Source: Ensifer adhaerens
Lineage (GTDB): Bacteria > Pseudomonadota > Alphaproteobacteria > Rhizobiales > Rhizobiaceae
NCBI RefSeq assembly: GCF_020035535.1
Contig: NZ_CP083350.1
Span: 1,746,501-1,810,500, forward strand
Direction of reading: 5' to 3'
Length of the DNA stretch: 64,000 nt
Positions 37,271-46,823 of this stretch are shown in pieces. The notes under the pieces are model-generated. The model saw only the letters and a list, made by a program, of their open reading frames with translations, did not search any database and was not told where the DNA came from. The stretch's first letter is position 1. The number at the start of each line of letters is the position of its first letter. The position numbers were made by a program, and so were the translations under genes.

Positions 37271-37299
37271 ACCCGGGGACTTTTAGGTTGGAGACTGCG

Positions 37300-38082
37300 A
37301 TGCGAGTATGGAGTTCTCCACCCGGTCCTGCCACGACCCGCCTGAAATGCGTTGTGGCTCTGATCTGCCTTCTGGCCGCAGGCCTGTTGATGGAGCGGCC
37401 GGCAATGGCGGCAGAGCAGGAGATGCGGTTTGTCGTCGTGCGCTCTAACCAGGCCGGGTGCGAGCCGACATGTCCGGAATGGATTTCCGCCGCAGGCGCT
37501 ATCGGTCCGAAGACACCGGCCCTGCTGAAGGCAACCTTGAAGACGCTCGCAGGCCGCAAGCTGCCATTGGTCCTGCGATCGCCCGGTGGCGACATGGCAG
37601 CTGCGATGGCACTCGGCCGCCTCATCCGCAAGAGCAAGCTCAGCGTGGCGGTGGGCACGACCATGTTCGTTGGATGTCAGCGCGATCAGAAGAATTGTAC
37701 CGCAAACGACAAAAAGGGGGCCGATTACATCGGCAAGGCAGTTTCGCTTGGAGCCTGCGAGCAGGCCTGCACGCTCGTACTTGCGTCCGGCATTCGGCGG
37801 CTGGCGGGAGAAGGGACGATCGTTGATGACATTCCGATGCTGGCCGGAAACGAGGCCGATACCCGCAAACTCGTGGCCTACTACGGAGAAATGGGCGTCC
37901 GCTACCAGTCTTTGGCCGAACGCCTGCGCAACGCGGCTGGTAGACTCCACCCCTATCAATTGTCCCTAGAGCTGATGTTGACGGACCAGCTGCCCGTCGG
38001 CCAACTGGTCGATGCGGAAATTTGCCGTGCCACACCTGCGCCCGACAATTGTCGGGTCTTCACCACGATGGATCTGGAGTAG
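37300..38082 (+). CDS. Degenerate paralogue of the secreted ClpP-like protein
   Basis: The 260-aa product shares the signal-peptide plan and PGCEPTCPEWISAAGAIG, RSPGGDMAAAMALGRLIR, VGCQRDQKNC and C-terminal APDNCRVFTTMDLE with the preceding gene. The expected active-site segment reads CEQACTLVLASG: the Ser of CNSAC is replaced by Gln, and about 40 residues including the GVHQ His are missing. The frame is otherwise intact, so it is probably a non-catalytic partner or a decaying duplicate. GGAG lies 7 nt before the start at 37300. Confidence 0.75.
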   Translation: MRVWSSPPGPATTRLKCVVALICLLAAGLLMERPAMAAEQEMRFVVVRSNQAGCEPTCPEWISAAGAIGPKTPALLKATLKTLAGRKLPLVLRSPGGDMAAAMALGRLIRKSKLSVAVGTTMFVGCQRDQKNCTANDKKGADYIGKAVSLGACEQACTLVLASGIRRLAGEGTIVDDIPMLAGNEADTRKLVAYYGEMGVRYQSLAERLRNAAGRLHPYQLSLELMLTDQLPVGQLVDAEICRATPAPDNCRVFTTMDLE

Positions 38083-38226
38083 CTGCGTTCTGGGCCTCAA
38101 CCGCCAAGGTCACTAGCCGGCGCGTGCGGGCCTCCAGGCAGGCTTGGAGCGATGGTGGGTTGAGGTGGCAGCCAGCAATGGCTATGTGGTGCGCTTCCTC
38201 TTCAACGAACCATAAGGCCGATCGGA

Positions 38227-39168
38227 ATGATCCCAGAGTTTCTCGTTACCCATTCCGGTGGCTTTCATGCCGACGAGCTGTTGTCCACCGTCATTCTCAC
38301 CCGGCTTTTCCCTGAAGCGCGCCTGATCCGCAGTCGGGATCCGGAGTGGATCAAGCCCGGTACGGATCGTATCGTCTATGATGTGGGGGGGCAGTATGAC
38401 CCGGCTACCGGTATCTTCGATCATCACCAGCGTGGCGCGCCGCTCAGAGAAGACGGCCAGCCCTACAGCTCTTTCGGCCTGATCTGGAAGCACTATGGCC
38501 GCGACTATCTCGTCGCTTCAGGCGTTCCTCAAGACCATGTCGAGGCGGTTCATTCGGCCTTTGACACACGCTTCGTGCTTCCGGTCGATCTGGTGGACAA
38601 CGGCGCGCTCGACCCTTCCGTTGCTGGGCCGCTGGCGGGGCTGACGTTGCCGGCGCTGTTGGAAACCTTGAAGCCGGTCTTCGACGAGGCCGGCCAGGAG
38701 GCAGACGACCGTGGTTTTCAATCAGCCTTGGCGATTGCCCGCTCGCTCGTCGAGGCCGGCGTAGCGCAGCGCGCTGCCAAGCTTCGGGCCGAGGCACTCG
38801 TCTTGCAGCAAATCGCCCGTGCCGGTGATGGTCGCGTTCTCGAGTTGCCGATGGGCATGCCCTTCCGTCCGGCCGTCGTGAAGTCCGGTGCCGATCATCT
38901 TTTGTTCGTCGTGCATCCGCGCGACAAGGACTGGTGCCTGACTGGCATTCGCAAGTCCGATGAGGGCTTTGAACTTCGCGCAGACCTGCCTGCCGCCTGG
39001 GCTGGCCTGACCAATGGCGATCTGGAAGCGGCTTGCGGGGTCGCGGGCGCGAGTTTCTGCCACAATGGCCGCTTCATCGCGGCCGCCGCGACGCGCGAAG
39101 CGGCACTTGCCATGGCCGAACTGGCCGTCGCGGCGGCCACTTCGTCCGCCGTGGAAGCCAGGGCGTAG
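38227..39168 (+). CDS. MYG1-family metal-dependent hydrolase/exonuclease-like protein
   Basis: The 313-aa protein matches the MYG1 family with THSGGFHADELLSTVIL at the N-terminus, DVGGQYDPATGIFDHHQRG and DLVDNGALDP. The His and Asp residues fit a DHH-like phosphoesterase metal site. Eukaryotic MYG1 is a nuclear and mitochondrial exonuclease; bacterial roles are little known. It stands alone with a hairpin downstream. Confidence 0.88.
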   Translation: MIPEFLVTHSGGFHADELLSTVILTRLFPEARLIRSRDPEWIKPGTDRIVYDVGGQYDPATGIFDHHQRGAPLREDGQPYSSFGLIWKHYGRDYLVASGVPQDHVEAVHSAFDTRFVLPVDLVDNGALDPSVAGPLAGLTLPALLETLKPVFDEAGQEADDRGFQSALAIARSLVEAGVAQRAAKLRAEALVLQQIARAGDGRVLELPMGMPFRPAVVKSGADHLLFVVHPRDKDWCLTGIRKSDEGFELRADLPAAWAGLTNGDLEAACGVAGASFCHNGRFIAAAATREAALAMAELAVAAATSSAVEARA

Positions 39169-39228
39169 TCAGAGGGGACCTTGATCGGGCAGCCTTGCCG
39201 GTTCCGGCTTGGTCTGAGACGGTATCAG

Positions 39229-39251
39229 GACCGACCGCGGTGCGGTCGGTC
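39229..39251. terminator. Bidirectional hairpin
   Basis: GACCGACCGC and GCGGTCGGTC form a perfect 10-bp stem with a GGT loop between the convergent MYG1 and LysR genes. It has no T tract. Confidence 0.6.
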
Positions 39252-39268
39252 GCATGAAGCGGGTCGCG

Positions 39269-40171
39269 CTAAGTTCTGGTGCCCGCGGTCATCCTGATGA
39301 AATCGACGAAGGCGCGCAGTGCCGCCGGCATCTGTCGCCGGCTGGGATAATATAGGTAAAGGCCGCCGTAGTAGGGACACCAGTCCTCAAGCACCCGAAC
39401 AAGCTTTCCCTCGTCTATCAGCGACTGCACCTGATCCTCGAATGTGAATGTCACGCCGGCGCCGGCAAGGGCGGCATCCACCATCATGTCCTGGTCGTCG
39501 ACGATCAGCGGGCCGCTCACTTCGACCTGAAGTTCCACGCCACCGCGCTCGAACTCCCATGCATAGAGGCGGCCGCTGCCGAAACGCAGCCCGACGCAGG
39601 GGAGTTGCCTCAGGTGATCGGGTGCGGTTGGTTTTGGAAAGCGCTCGAAGAAGGTGGGCGTTGCCACGATTGCGGTGCGTTGGCGTGGCCCGATCGGTAC
39701 GGCGATCATGTCCTGCGCAATCACTTCGCCGAAACGAACGCCGGCGTCGAAACCTTCCGATACCATGTCGACGAGATCGTTGTCGGTGACGATCTCGATG
39801 CTGATCTTCGGATAAGCTTCGAGAAAACGCGCGACCAAAGGCAGAAGCACCATCTTCGCGGAGGCCCGCGCCGCATTGAGCTTCAGGCGCCCGACGGGTG
39901 TGCCTCGGAAGTTGTTGAGGTCGTCGAGCGCATCCTCGATGTCGCGGAAGGCGGGGGCGACGCGTGCGAGGAGGAGCTCGCCTGCTTCCGTCAACGCGAC
40001 GCTGCGGGTCGTTCGGTTGAAGAGGCGGAGATCGAGACGCTCTTCGAGCGCTTTCAGCGCATGGCTGAGGGCCGAGGGCGTGCAGCCGAGCTCGTCGGCG
40101 GCCCGGCGGAAGCTGCGATGCCGGGCCAAGGCCAGGAAGGAGGACAGGTCGGACGGTGATACGGTTCTCAC
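39269..40171 (-). CDS. LysR-family regulator
   Basis: The 300-aa protein has the helix-turn-helix LARHRSFRRAADELGCTPSALSHALKALEERL and the RLFNRTTRSVALTEAGE wing of the CrgA/DmlR subgroup. It is divergent from the SDR gene at 40288 and likely controls it. Confidence 0.92.
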   Translation of the reverse strand: MRTVSPSDLSSFLALARHRSFRRAADELGCTPSALSHALKALEERLDLRLFNRTTRSVALTEAGELLLARVAPAFRDIEDALDDLNNFRGTPVGRLKLNAARASAKMVLLPLVARFLEAYPKISIEIVTDNDLVDMVSEGFDAGVRFGEVIAQDMIAVPIGPRQRTAIVATPTFFERFPKPTAPDHLRQLPCVGLRFGSGRLYAWEFERGGVELQVEVSGPLIVDDQDMMVDAALAGAGVTFTFEDQVQSLIDEGKLVRVLEDWCPYYGGLYLYYPSRRQMPAALRAFVDFIRMTAGTRT

Positions 40172-40287
40172 TGGTGAACTGTATTCATCAGCTTGAGGAG
40201 AATCCAGTCGATTATCTCAGTAGCCAGGGCGCGGTAAAACCTTCTCAGCCGCCGACGATGGAGCGGCGACACAAACAGGAGGTTCTC

Positions 40288-41124
40288 ATGCATACATGGT
40301 TCGTTACCGGGGCATCGCGCGGATTTGGTGCCCTCATTGTTGAAAGGGCGCTCGCCAAGGGCGATCAGGTCGTCGCGACGGCGCGCAATCCGAAGGCGAT
40401 CGTCGAGCGTTTCGGCGAGCAAGCCAACCTTCTGGCAGTCGCGCTCGATGTTACCGATGAGGCCCAGGCGCATCAGGCGGTCGGCCAGGCGATCGCACGC
40501 TTTGGCCGGATCGATGTTCTGGTCAACAATGCAGGCTACGGTCTGCTGGGGGCAGTCGAAGAAGCGGGCGGCGCCGAGATCGAGGCGCTCTATCGCACCA
40601 ACGTCTTCGGCCTGCTGGCCGTTACCCGGGCCGTGCTGCCGCACATGCGCCGCCAGCGTTCGGGACGCATCCTGAACTTCTCGTCGGTCGGCGGCTATCG
40701 CAGCGGCCCCGGTTTCGGGGTCTATTGCTCGACGAAGTTCGCGGTCGAAGGCTTGACCGAGGCGCTTGCCGCAGAGCTTGCCCCGCTCGGTATTTATGCG
40801 ACGGCGATCGAGCCCGGCTACTTCCGTACCGACTTCCTGGATTCGACCTCGCTCAGCGTCAGCCCGATCGAGATCGAGGACTATGCGGAAACGGCCGGCG
40901 TCGTTCGCGGCAAGGCGAAGGAGATCAGCCACAACCAGCCGGGCAATCCCGACAAGCTGGCTGAGGTCCTGATCGCGTTTGCCGATGCTGAAAATCCGCC
41001 GGTACGGCTGCCGCTCGGCAGCGACACGGTGGCGGCGATCGAAGCCAAGCACGTAGCGGACGCGGAAATCCTTGCGAATTGGCATGCCGTATCGGTCTCG
41101 ACCGACTTCGAACCGGCAGCATAG
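40288..41124 (+). CDS. Short-chain dehydrogenase/reductase
   Basis: The 278-aa classical SDR has the cofactor motif TGASRGFG (residues 7-14), NNAG (80-83), Ser at about 132 and Y146-x3-K150 (YCSTK). The motif set suits NADP(H). AGGAGG lies 5 nt upstream of the chosen start. The substrate is unknown. Confidence 0.92.
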   Translation: MHTWFVTGASRGFGALIVERALAKGDQVVATARNPKAIVERFGEQANLLAVALDVTDEAQAHQAVGQAIARFGRIDVLVNNAGYGLLGAVEEAGGAEIEALYRTNVFGLLAVTRAVLPHMRRQRSGRILNFSSVGGYRSGPGFGVYCSTKFAVEGLTEALAAELAPLGIYATAIEPGYFRTDFLDSTSLSVSPIEIEDYAETAGVVRGKAKEISHNQPGNPDKLAEVLIAFADAENPPVRLPLGSDTVAAIEAKHVADAEILANWHAVSVSTDFEPAA

Positions 41125-41157
41125 CGTCGAGGAGCGACGGCCTGCCGCTCCCGCAGG

Positions 41158-41187
41158 GGCCCCGCCATGGTGCGGGGCCTTCTCGTT
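41158..41187 (+). terminator. Terminator of the SDR gene
   Basis: GGCCCCGC and GCGGGGCC form an 8-bp stem around CATGGT, followed by TTCTCGTT. The tail is only moderately T-rich. It lies between the convergent SDR and MFS genes. Confidence 0.6.
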
Positions 41188-41250
41188 ATCTGGGGCAATT
41201 CCGCTGCGACGACGGCGGTCTCGGCCGGTTGTCGCGGTCGGAGTCGCCAC

Positions 41251-42522
41251 TCAACCGTTCAACGCCGCCTCTTCCCGATGCTTCGATCCCGAAGGCCGTG
41301 TCATCAGCCAGAAGAGCAGCGAGGCAAGGCTGATCGTGGCGCCCATCAGGCACACGCCACTCCATCCCGCCCGCGCGTAGGCGACGGTGGAGAGGGAGGA
41401 CCCGATGGCGCTGCCTAGCGAATAAAACAGCATGTAGGCGGCCGTCAGCCGGTTCTGCGCTTCCGGGCGGATGCGATAGATCAGAGCCTGGTTGGTTACG
41501 TGAACCGCCTGGAGCCCGAAGTCGAGCACGAGGACCCCGGCGATCAGCCAGAGAAGGGAGTGGTCCAGCAGGGAGATCGGCAGCCACGCGACGAGCATGA
41601 GCGTAAGTGCAATTCCGGTCGTCGTCTGGCCAAAGCCGCGATCGGCCCAATGGCCGGCCCGCGAAGCGGCCAGTGCTCCGGCGATGCCTGCGAGGCCGAA
41701 GAGGCCGACCCCGGTGTGGGACATCGAGAAAGGCGGCGCACTCAGCGGCAGAACAAGCGGCGTGAGCAGCGTGGTCACATTCGCGAAGATCAGCATGGCG
41801 ATCACGCCGCGGGTGCGCAGCACCGGCTCTTCCCAGATCAGCTTGAAGGTGGAACCGACGAGGCGGGGATAGCTGAGCTGGCTTGTTTCCCGTCTCTGCT
41901 GCGGCAGCAGCCTGTAAAGCAGGCCGGCGATCAACAGGGTTGCGACGCAGGATGCGAGATAGACCGAGCGCCAGCCGGAGAGATCCGTCAGAAGACCCGC
42001 GACCGTGCGGGCGGAGAGGATGCCGATGACGATACCGCTGGTGACGAACCCGACCACTCGTCCGCGCTCCGAAGGATGGGCCAGGCTGGCCGCATAGGCG
42101 ACCAGAGCCTGCGTCAATACGGCAAGCATGCCGACGGCGGCGATCGAGGCCATCAGCATTTCGGCACGGGCCGAAAGGGCCACAAAGCTGAGCGCGACCA
42201 CGGAAAGCAGGGACTGGACGATGATGACCCTGCGGCGATCGAAGAGATCGCCAAGCGGAACGAGCAGGATCAGGCCGAGCGCGTAGCCGATCTGCGTCGC
42301 GCCGACGATCAGGCCGGCGCTTGTCTGCGACAGCTTAAAATCCGCGGCCATCACATCCAGCAGCGGGTGGGCAAAATAGGCGTTGGCGACCGCCAGGCCA
42401 GAGGCAAAGGCGAAGAGGGTCAACATCGGGCGCGTCAGCGGTGACGTCGCAGTCTTGCCGGCGTTGGGGCGCGCAGCATCGTTTGCGGCGTCGATCGACG
42501 CCGCAGCGGCTCTACCATCCAT
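41251..42522 (-). CDS. Major facilitator superfamily transporter
   Basis: The 423-aa protein has about twelve membrane helices, a GDLFDRRRV loop between helices 2 and 3 (the MFS motif A position), and a long polar N-terminus of about 28 residues. It resembles drug or sugar efflux proteins of the DHA1-like group. It is divergent from the HxlR regulator and shares a large operator with it. Confidence 0.9.
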   Translation of the reverse strand: MDGRAAAASIDAANDAARPNAGKTATSPLTRPMLTLFAFASGLAVANAYFAHPLLDVMAADFKLSQTSAGLIVGATQIGYALGLILLVPLGDLFDRRRVIIVQSLLSVVALSFVALSARAEMLMASIAAVGMLAVLTQALVAYAASLAHPSERGRVVGFVTSGIVIGILSARTVAGLLTDLSGWRSVYLASCVATLLIAGLLYRLLPQQRRETSQLSYPRLVGSTFKLIWEEPVLRTRGVIAMLIFANVTTLLTPLVLPLSAPPFSMSHTGVGLFGLAGIAGALAASRAGHWADRGFGQTTTGIALTLMLVAWLPISLLDHSLLWLIAGVLVLDFGLQAVHVTNQALIYRIRPEAQNRLTAAYMLFYSLGSAIGSSLSTVAYARAGWSGVCLMGATISLASLLFWLMTRPSGSKHREEAALNG

Positions 42523-42547
42523 TGGACTTCTTCCTTATTTCGGTTTA

Positions 42548-42588
42548 ATTATGAAACCAAATAATGGATATCAATTTGGTTTCATAAT
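42548..42588. promoter_or_regulatory. HxlR-type operator, 15-bp perfect arms
   Basis: ATTATGAAACCAAAT (42548-42562) and ATTTGGTTTCATAAT (42574-42588) are perfect inverted repeats around 11 nt. They lie in the 106-bp gap between the MFS and HxlR genes, 26 bp from the MFS start. A further AACCAAAA half site follows at about 42591. The placement fits repression of both genes by the HxlR protein. Confidence 0.82.
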
Positions 42589-42628
42589 GCAACCAAAAAT
42601 TCATGGCACGTGAAAGAGGAGAGTTCGT

Positions 42629-43078
42629 ATGGTGGCGCGCAGAAGCCTCAAGGGGGACTACTGCCCCAGCGCGCGATCTCTGGACGCGATCGGCGACTGG
42701 TGGTCGCTGCTGATCGTGCGCGATGCGTTCGATGGGCTGAGACGCTTCAGCGATTTTCAGAAAAGCCTCGGCATTGCCAAGAATATCCTGACGGATCGCC
42801 TGCGCACGCTCGTCGACCGCGGCATTCTGGAGACAGTCCCTGTCGGTGAGGCGAAAGCGCGGGTGGAGTATCAGCTGACGCCGATGGGCCGGGACCTCTT
42901 TCCCGTGATGGTCGCTTTGCGCCAGTTCGGCGAACGACACCTGTTTCGGCCCGGCGAGGAGCATTCCCTGCTGGTCGAAAAGGAAACAGGGCTACCAGTC
43001 AAGCTCGATATCCGCACGCAGGATGGCAGGCCGATCGAGGCGTCCGAGACAGTCCTGATCAAGGTTCCCGAAGACTGA
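42629..43078 (+). CDS. HxlR-family regulator
   Basis: The 149-aa winged-helix protein has YCPSARSLDAIGDWWSLLIVRDAF at the start, with the single N-terminal Cys position common in redox- or electrophile-sensing HxlR proteins, and GIAKNILTDRLRTLVDRGIL as recognition helix. AGAGGAG lies 7 nt upstream. It probably represses the divergent MFS gene. Confidence 0.92.
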   Translation: MVARRSLKGDYCPSARSLDAIGDWWSLLIVRDAFDGLRRFSDFQKSLGIAKNILTDRLRTLVDRGILETVPVGEAKARVEYQLTPMGRDLFPVMVALRQFGERHLFRPGEEHSLLVEKETGLPVKLDIRTQDGRPIEASETVLIKVPED

Positions 43079-43190
43079 TGCCGCTCAGCGCAACACTCGA
43101 TACTTCTGCGGCGAATCGATCTAACTTTAGACGAATATTCAGTTTTCTCTTCTAGTTTGCTGGTGTCCTTCCGCAGCCGGGGAATTGGTA

Positions 43191-44375
43191 ATGAGCGTTG
43201 TCACGCTGGACCAGGTCGAGAACCAGATCGCGCGCGGCTTTCGTTATCTGCAGTTCTCGCCGGAGATCGAGGCGCTGTTCCGCAAGGAATATGCGGCCGA
43301 GCGTGTGCGGCTCGCGGTGATCTGGGGCGTGATCGGCGTCTTCATCTACGACCTGGTCTATTTCGGCGACCGTACGATGCTGCCGGATGTGTTCGACGAG
43401 TTGCTCGTCGCCCGTTTCCTGGTGTTCACGCCTTTCGTAATCGGCTGTATCCTCGCCGTGCGCCGCTGGCCGAATGCGCTTCTCTACGACATTCTGGCGG
43501 TGGCAATCGCGGTGCTCGGCGTCACCTTGCCGATGGCGGCGGCTACCCAAAGCGCCAGTTCCTACCTCTTCGTCTACCAGAACGGCAATTCTGCCGCTTT
43601 CCTGTTCTTCGTCATCGCGCTGCGGCCGCGCTTCCTTGCCGTCGTGATCGGGCTAGCGCTGATGTGCGCGTCCCATTTCACCACTACGCAGCTGACCGGT
43701 GCCTTCGACGATGTCACCTATTCCGGCATCATCACCTTCTATCTGACGCTGTCGATCTTTCTTGCGGCCAGCGCCTATTTCCTGGAGCAGAAGGACAGGC
43801 AGAATTTTCTCAACCACTTGCGCGGCAGCCTCCTCTATCGCCGGCTTGAGCGTAACGCCGAACGGGATGAACTGACGGGACTGCTGAACCGCCGCTCGCT
43901 GGCGCGAGTAGGCGAGATGCTGTGGAACGACGCGCCGCACCTGGTGCCGGTTTCGGCGATCCTTTTGGATATCGATCACTTCAAGCGGTTCAACGACGTT
44001 CACGGCCACATCGAGGGCGACGCCTGCATCCGCGCCGTCTCGCAATGCATCCGCGATACGGTGGACGAGGCCTCCTTCGTCTTCCGCTTCGGCGGGGAGG
44101 AAATGCTGGTGCTCGCCGCCGATCGGGAGCCGCTGCAGGCGCTGGCGATGGCCGAGCGGATCCGCACGGCGATCGAACGGCTCGGCATTGCGCACCGCGG
44201 ACTTGGCGACGGGTGCGTGACCGCAAGTCTCGGCGTCGCCTCGGCCCTTGCGGCCGAAACGACGCTCGAAAAATTGCTGCAAAAGGCCGACAGCGCCCTC
44301 TACGAGGCAAAGCGCATGGGCCGCAACACGGTCACGCTCGCGAGCGCTCCGAAGCCTGGTGCGCAAGTCGCCTGA
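43191..44375 (+). CDS. Membrane-bound diguanylate cyclase (GGDEF)
   Basis: The 394-aa protein has about six N-terminal helices (residues 42-198), then a GGDEF domain with DIDHFKRFND at 260-269 and the active-site loop GGEEM at 301-305. GGEEx loops are usually active. The RxxD product-inhibition site that normally lies just before the loop is absent; the corresponding residues are DEAS. It would make cyclic di-GMP in response to an unknown membrane signal. The start at 43191 is preferred to TTG at 43185 because GGGGA lies 7 nt upstream. Confidence 0.9.
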   Translation: MSVVTLDQVENQIARGFRYLQFSPEIEALFRKEYAAERVRLAVIWGVIGVFIYDLVYFGDRTMLPDVFDELLVARFLVFTPFVIGCILAVRRWPNALLYDILAVAIAVLGVTLPMAAATQSASSYLFVYQNGNSAAFLFFVIALRPRFLAVVIGLALMCASHFTTTQLTGAFDDVTYSGIITFYLTLSIFLAASAYFLEQKDRQNFLNHLRGSLLYRRLERNAERDELTGLLNRRSLARVGEMLWNDAPHLVPVSAILLDIDHFKRFNDVHGHIEGDACIRAVSQCIRDTVDEASFVFRFGGEEMLVLAADREPLQALAMAERIRTAIERLGIAHRGLGDGCVTASLGVASALAAETTLEKLLQKADSALYEAKRMGRNTVTLASAPKPGAQVA

Positions 44376-44390
44376 AAGGCGGATCTGCGC

Positions 44391-45806
44391 TCAGCCGATT
44401 ATGGCCTTCGGCTCCAGGAAGGCTTCGAGGCCGAAGGGGCCAAACTCGCGACCGATGCCGGAATGCTTGAAGCCGCCGAAGGGAGCCTCAGCATCCGCCG
44501 GCGCCTCATTGAGCACCACACGGCCGGCCTCGAGTTGGCCGGCCACGCGGCGCATGCGCGCAAGGTCGGTGCCGAGAACATAGGATTGCAGACCGTAGTC
44601 CGTGTCGTTGGCGATGGCGATCGCCTCGTCTTCGTCGCGATAGGAGAGGACGCTGAGGACCGGGCCGAAGACTTCCTCGCGCGCGATCCGCATGTCGTTG
44701 GTTACATCGGTGAAAACGGTGGGGCGGACGAACCAGCCACGATCGAGCCCTTCGGGGCGACCTTCGCCACCGACCAGCAACGTCGCGCCGTCCTCCTGCG
44801 CAAAACGAATATAGGACTGGACGCGCTGCCATTGTCTGGCGCTGACCATGGGGCCGATATCCGATGCCGGGTCGCTCGAAGGGCCGGTCCTCAGCGCCGA
44901 GACGGCGGTCGCGAGACGGGAGGTCACTTCCGCATGCTTCTGCTTCGAAACCAGAAGTCGGGTCCCGGCGATGCAGGCTTGACCGCTGTTACGAAAGGCG
45001 GAAGCAAGCACATGCGGAATGGCCCGGTTGAGATCGGCGTCGTCGAGCAGGATCTGCGGCCCCTTGCCGCCGAGCTCCAGGGTCACGCGCTTGAAGGTTT
45101 CCGCGGCGGCTCGAAGGATTGTCCGCCCGGTCGTCGTCGAACCGGTAAAGGTGATCTTGGCGACACCGGGGTTTTGGCTGAGTTCCGCGCCGACGACATG
45201 GCCGTAGCCATTGACGACGTTGAGCACGCCGCGCGGAAGGCCGGCCTCGTGCAGCGCTTCCAGCAAAGTCTGGGTCTGGATGGCGCTCATTTCCGACGGC
45301 TTGATCACAATCGTCGTGCCAGCCGCGATCGCGGTGGCGAGCTTGGTGCAGATGAAGCCGATATTGCTGTTCCACGGGGTGATAGCGGCGGCAACGCCGA
45401 CCGGTTCCATGACCACCTCGGCGTTGCCGATCTGCCGGGCAAAGGCATAATCGGCCACGGTCTTCGCGGCGACATCGAAAACGCGGGCTGCATGCGGCAC
45501 CGAAAAAGCGAGGAAGGATTGCGGTGCGCCGTATTCCGTTGCCATTGCCTCATGCAGGGCACCGGCGCGCGCCGCGACGGCGTCGCGCAACGCGTGCAGC
45601 ATTGCGATGCGTTCGGCTGGTGTCGTGCGCCGCATCGTGGGGAAGGCGCGCCTGGCAGCTGCGATGGCCGCGCGGGCGTCTTCCGCATCGCCGAGGCGAA
45701 CTTCGCCGATCTTCTCCTCCGTGGCGGGATTGAAAAGCTCGAAACGCTCGCTGCCCTCAGGTGTCACGAAAGCTCCGTCCACGTAGATCTGCTCGATCAT
45801 TTTCAT
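44391..45806 (-). CDS. NAD(P)-dependent aldehyde dehydrogenase
   Basis: The 471-aa enzyme has the oxyanion Asn146 (PWN), catalytic Glu244 in LELGGKGP and Cys278 in GQACIAG, so it should oxidise an aldehyde to the acid. AGGAGA lies 7 nt before the start at 45806; the frame reaches 46010 but would run through the divergent LysR gene. It is likely controlled by that LysR regulator. Confidence 0.92.
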   Translation of the reverse strand: MKMIEQIYVDGAFVTPEGSERFELFNPATEEKIGEVRLGDAEDARAAIAAARRAFPTMRRTTPAERIAMLHALRDAVAARAGALHEAMATEYGAPQSFLAFSVPHAARVFDVAAKTVADYAFARQIGNAEVVMEPVGVAAAITPWNSNIGFICTKLATAIAAGTTIVIKPSEMSAIQTQTLLEALHEAGLPRGVLNVVNGYGHVVGAELSQNPGVAKITFTGSTTTGRTILRAAAETFKRVTLELGGKGPQILLDDADLNRAIPHVLASAFRNSGQACIAGTRLLVSKQKHAEVTSRLATAVSALRTGPSSDPASDIGPMVSARQWQRVQSYIRFAQEDGATLLVGGEGRPEGLDRGWFVRPTVFTDVTNDMRIAREEVFGPVLSVLSYRDEDEAIAIANDTDYGLQSYVLGTDLARMRRVAGQLEAGRVVLNEAPADAEAPFGGFKHSGIGREFGPFGLEAFLEPKAIIG

Positions 45807-45902
45807 CGTTCGGTCTCCTGTTGCGATGAAGGGGATATGCGCCGGAACGGTCGCTAGGATAAGATCATCAATCATAGACAGCTTGATGAGGAAAATTGCG
45901 CA

Positions 45903-46823
45903 ATGAGGCCCAGTCTCTCCGAACTCGAGGCGGTGACGGCAATCGCGCGGCTTGGCGGCTTCCGCGCCGCGGCCCGGGAACTCGGCGTTTCGTCCTCTGC
46001 GCTCAGCCATGCCGTGTCGGCGCTAGAAGAACGGCTGGACGTCCGTCTCTTCAACCGGACGACCCGGTCGGTGGCATTGACGGCGGCGGGCGAGGCCTTC
46101 GTGGCGGAAGTCCTGCCGGCTCTCGCCGCGATCGACGGTGCCGTCGAGAGGGTGACGGAATCACGGGCGCGACCGAGGGGAACGCTCCGGCTGAATACCT
46201 CGCCCGGTGCGGCACGCATCGTGCTGCAGCCGTTGCTCATGGAGTATCTCAGGCGCTTTCCGGAAATGGCGGTGGAGGTGGCGACCGACAATGCCCTGGT
46301 CGACATCGTCGCCCTCGGTTTCGATGCTGGTTTCAGGCTGTCCGAAGCGGTGCCGCCAGACATGATCGCCGTTCCGGTGACACGCCAGACGCGCATGATC
46401 GTCGTCGGATCGCCGGACTATTTCCGTGAAAAGGCGGCGCCGCTGCGACCGGGCGATCTCGTGAACCACACCTGTATCCGGGCGCGGAGGGCGAGCGGCC
46501 GGATCTACCACTGGGAATTCTCGCGTCGTGGTGAAAGCGTGGAGATCGATGTGCCCGGACGGCTCATCCTGGACGAGAGCGGGCTGATGCTCGAGGCGGC
46601 ACTATGTGGCGCGGGACTGGCTTATCTCTCCGATCATGCAGTCCAGGAGCACGTCGCTTCCGGGCGATTGCTGCAGGTTCTCGATGATTGGACGCCACCC
46701 TATGACGGCCTGTGCCTCTATTTCTCCGGCCGACGACACGTGCCGGCAAAACTCCGCGCGTTGATCGAACTCGTCAGAGAGTTGCGCGTCGAAGGTGGTG
46801 GAGCCGTCGGCGCTACGCCCTGA
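45903..46823 (+). CDS. LysR-family regulator
   Basis: The 306-aa protein has the helix-turn-helix IARLGGFRAAARELGVSSSALSHAVSALEERL and the RLFNRTTRSVALTAAGE wing of the CrgA/DmlR subgroup, similar in style to the regulator at 39269. It is divergent from the aldehyde dehydrogenase gene, with 96 bp between starts. Confidence 0.92.
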   Translation: MRPSLSELEAVTAIARLGGFRAAARELGVSSSALSHAVSALEERLDVRLFNRTTRSVALTAAGEAFVAEVLPALAAIDGAVERVTESRARPRGTLRLNTSPGAARIVLQPLLMEYLRRFPEMAVEVATDNALVDIVALGFDAGFRLSEAVPPDMIAVPVTRQTRMIVVGSPDYFREKAAPLRPGDLVNHTCIRARRASGRIYHWEFSRRGESVEIDVPGRLILDESGLMLEAALCGAGLAYLSDHAVQEHVASGRLLQVLDDWTPPYDGLCLYFSGRRHVPAKLRALIELVRELRVEGGGAVGATP

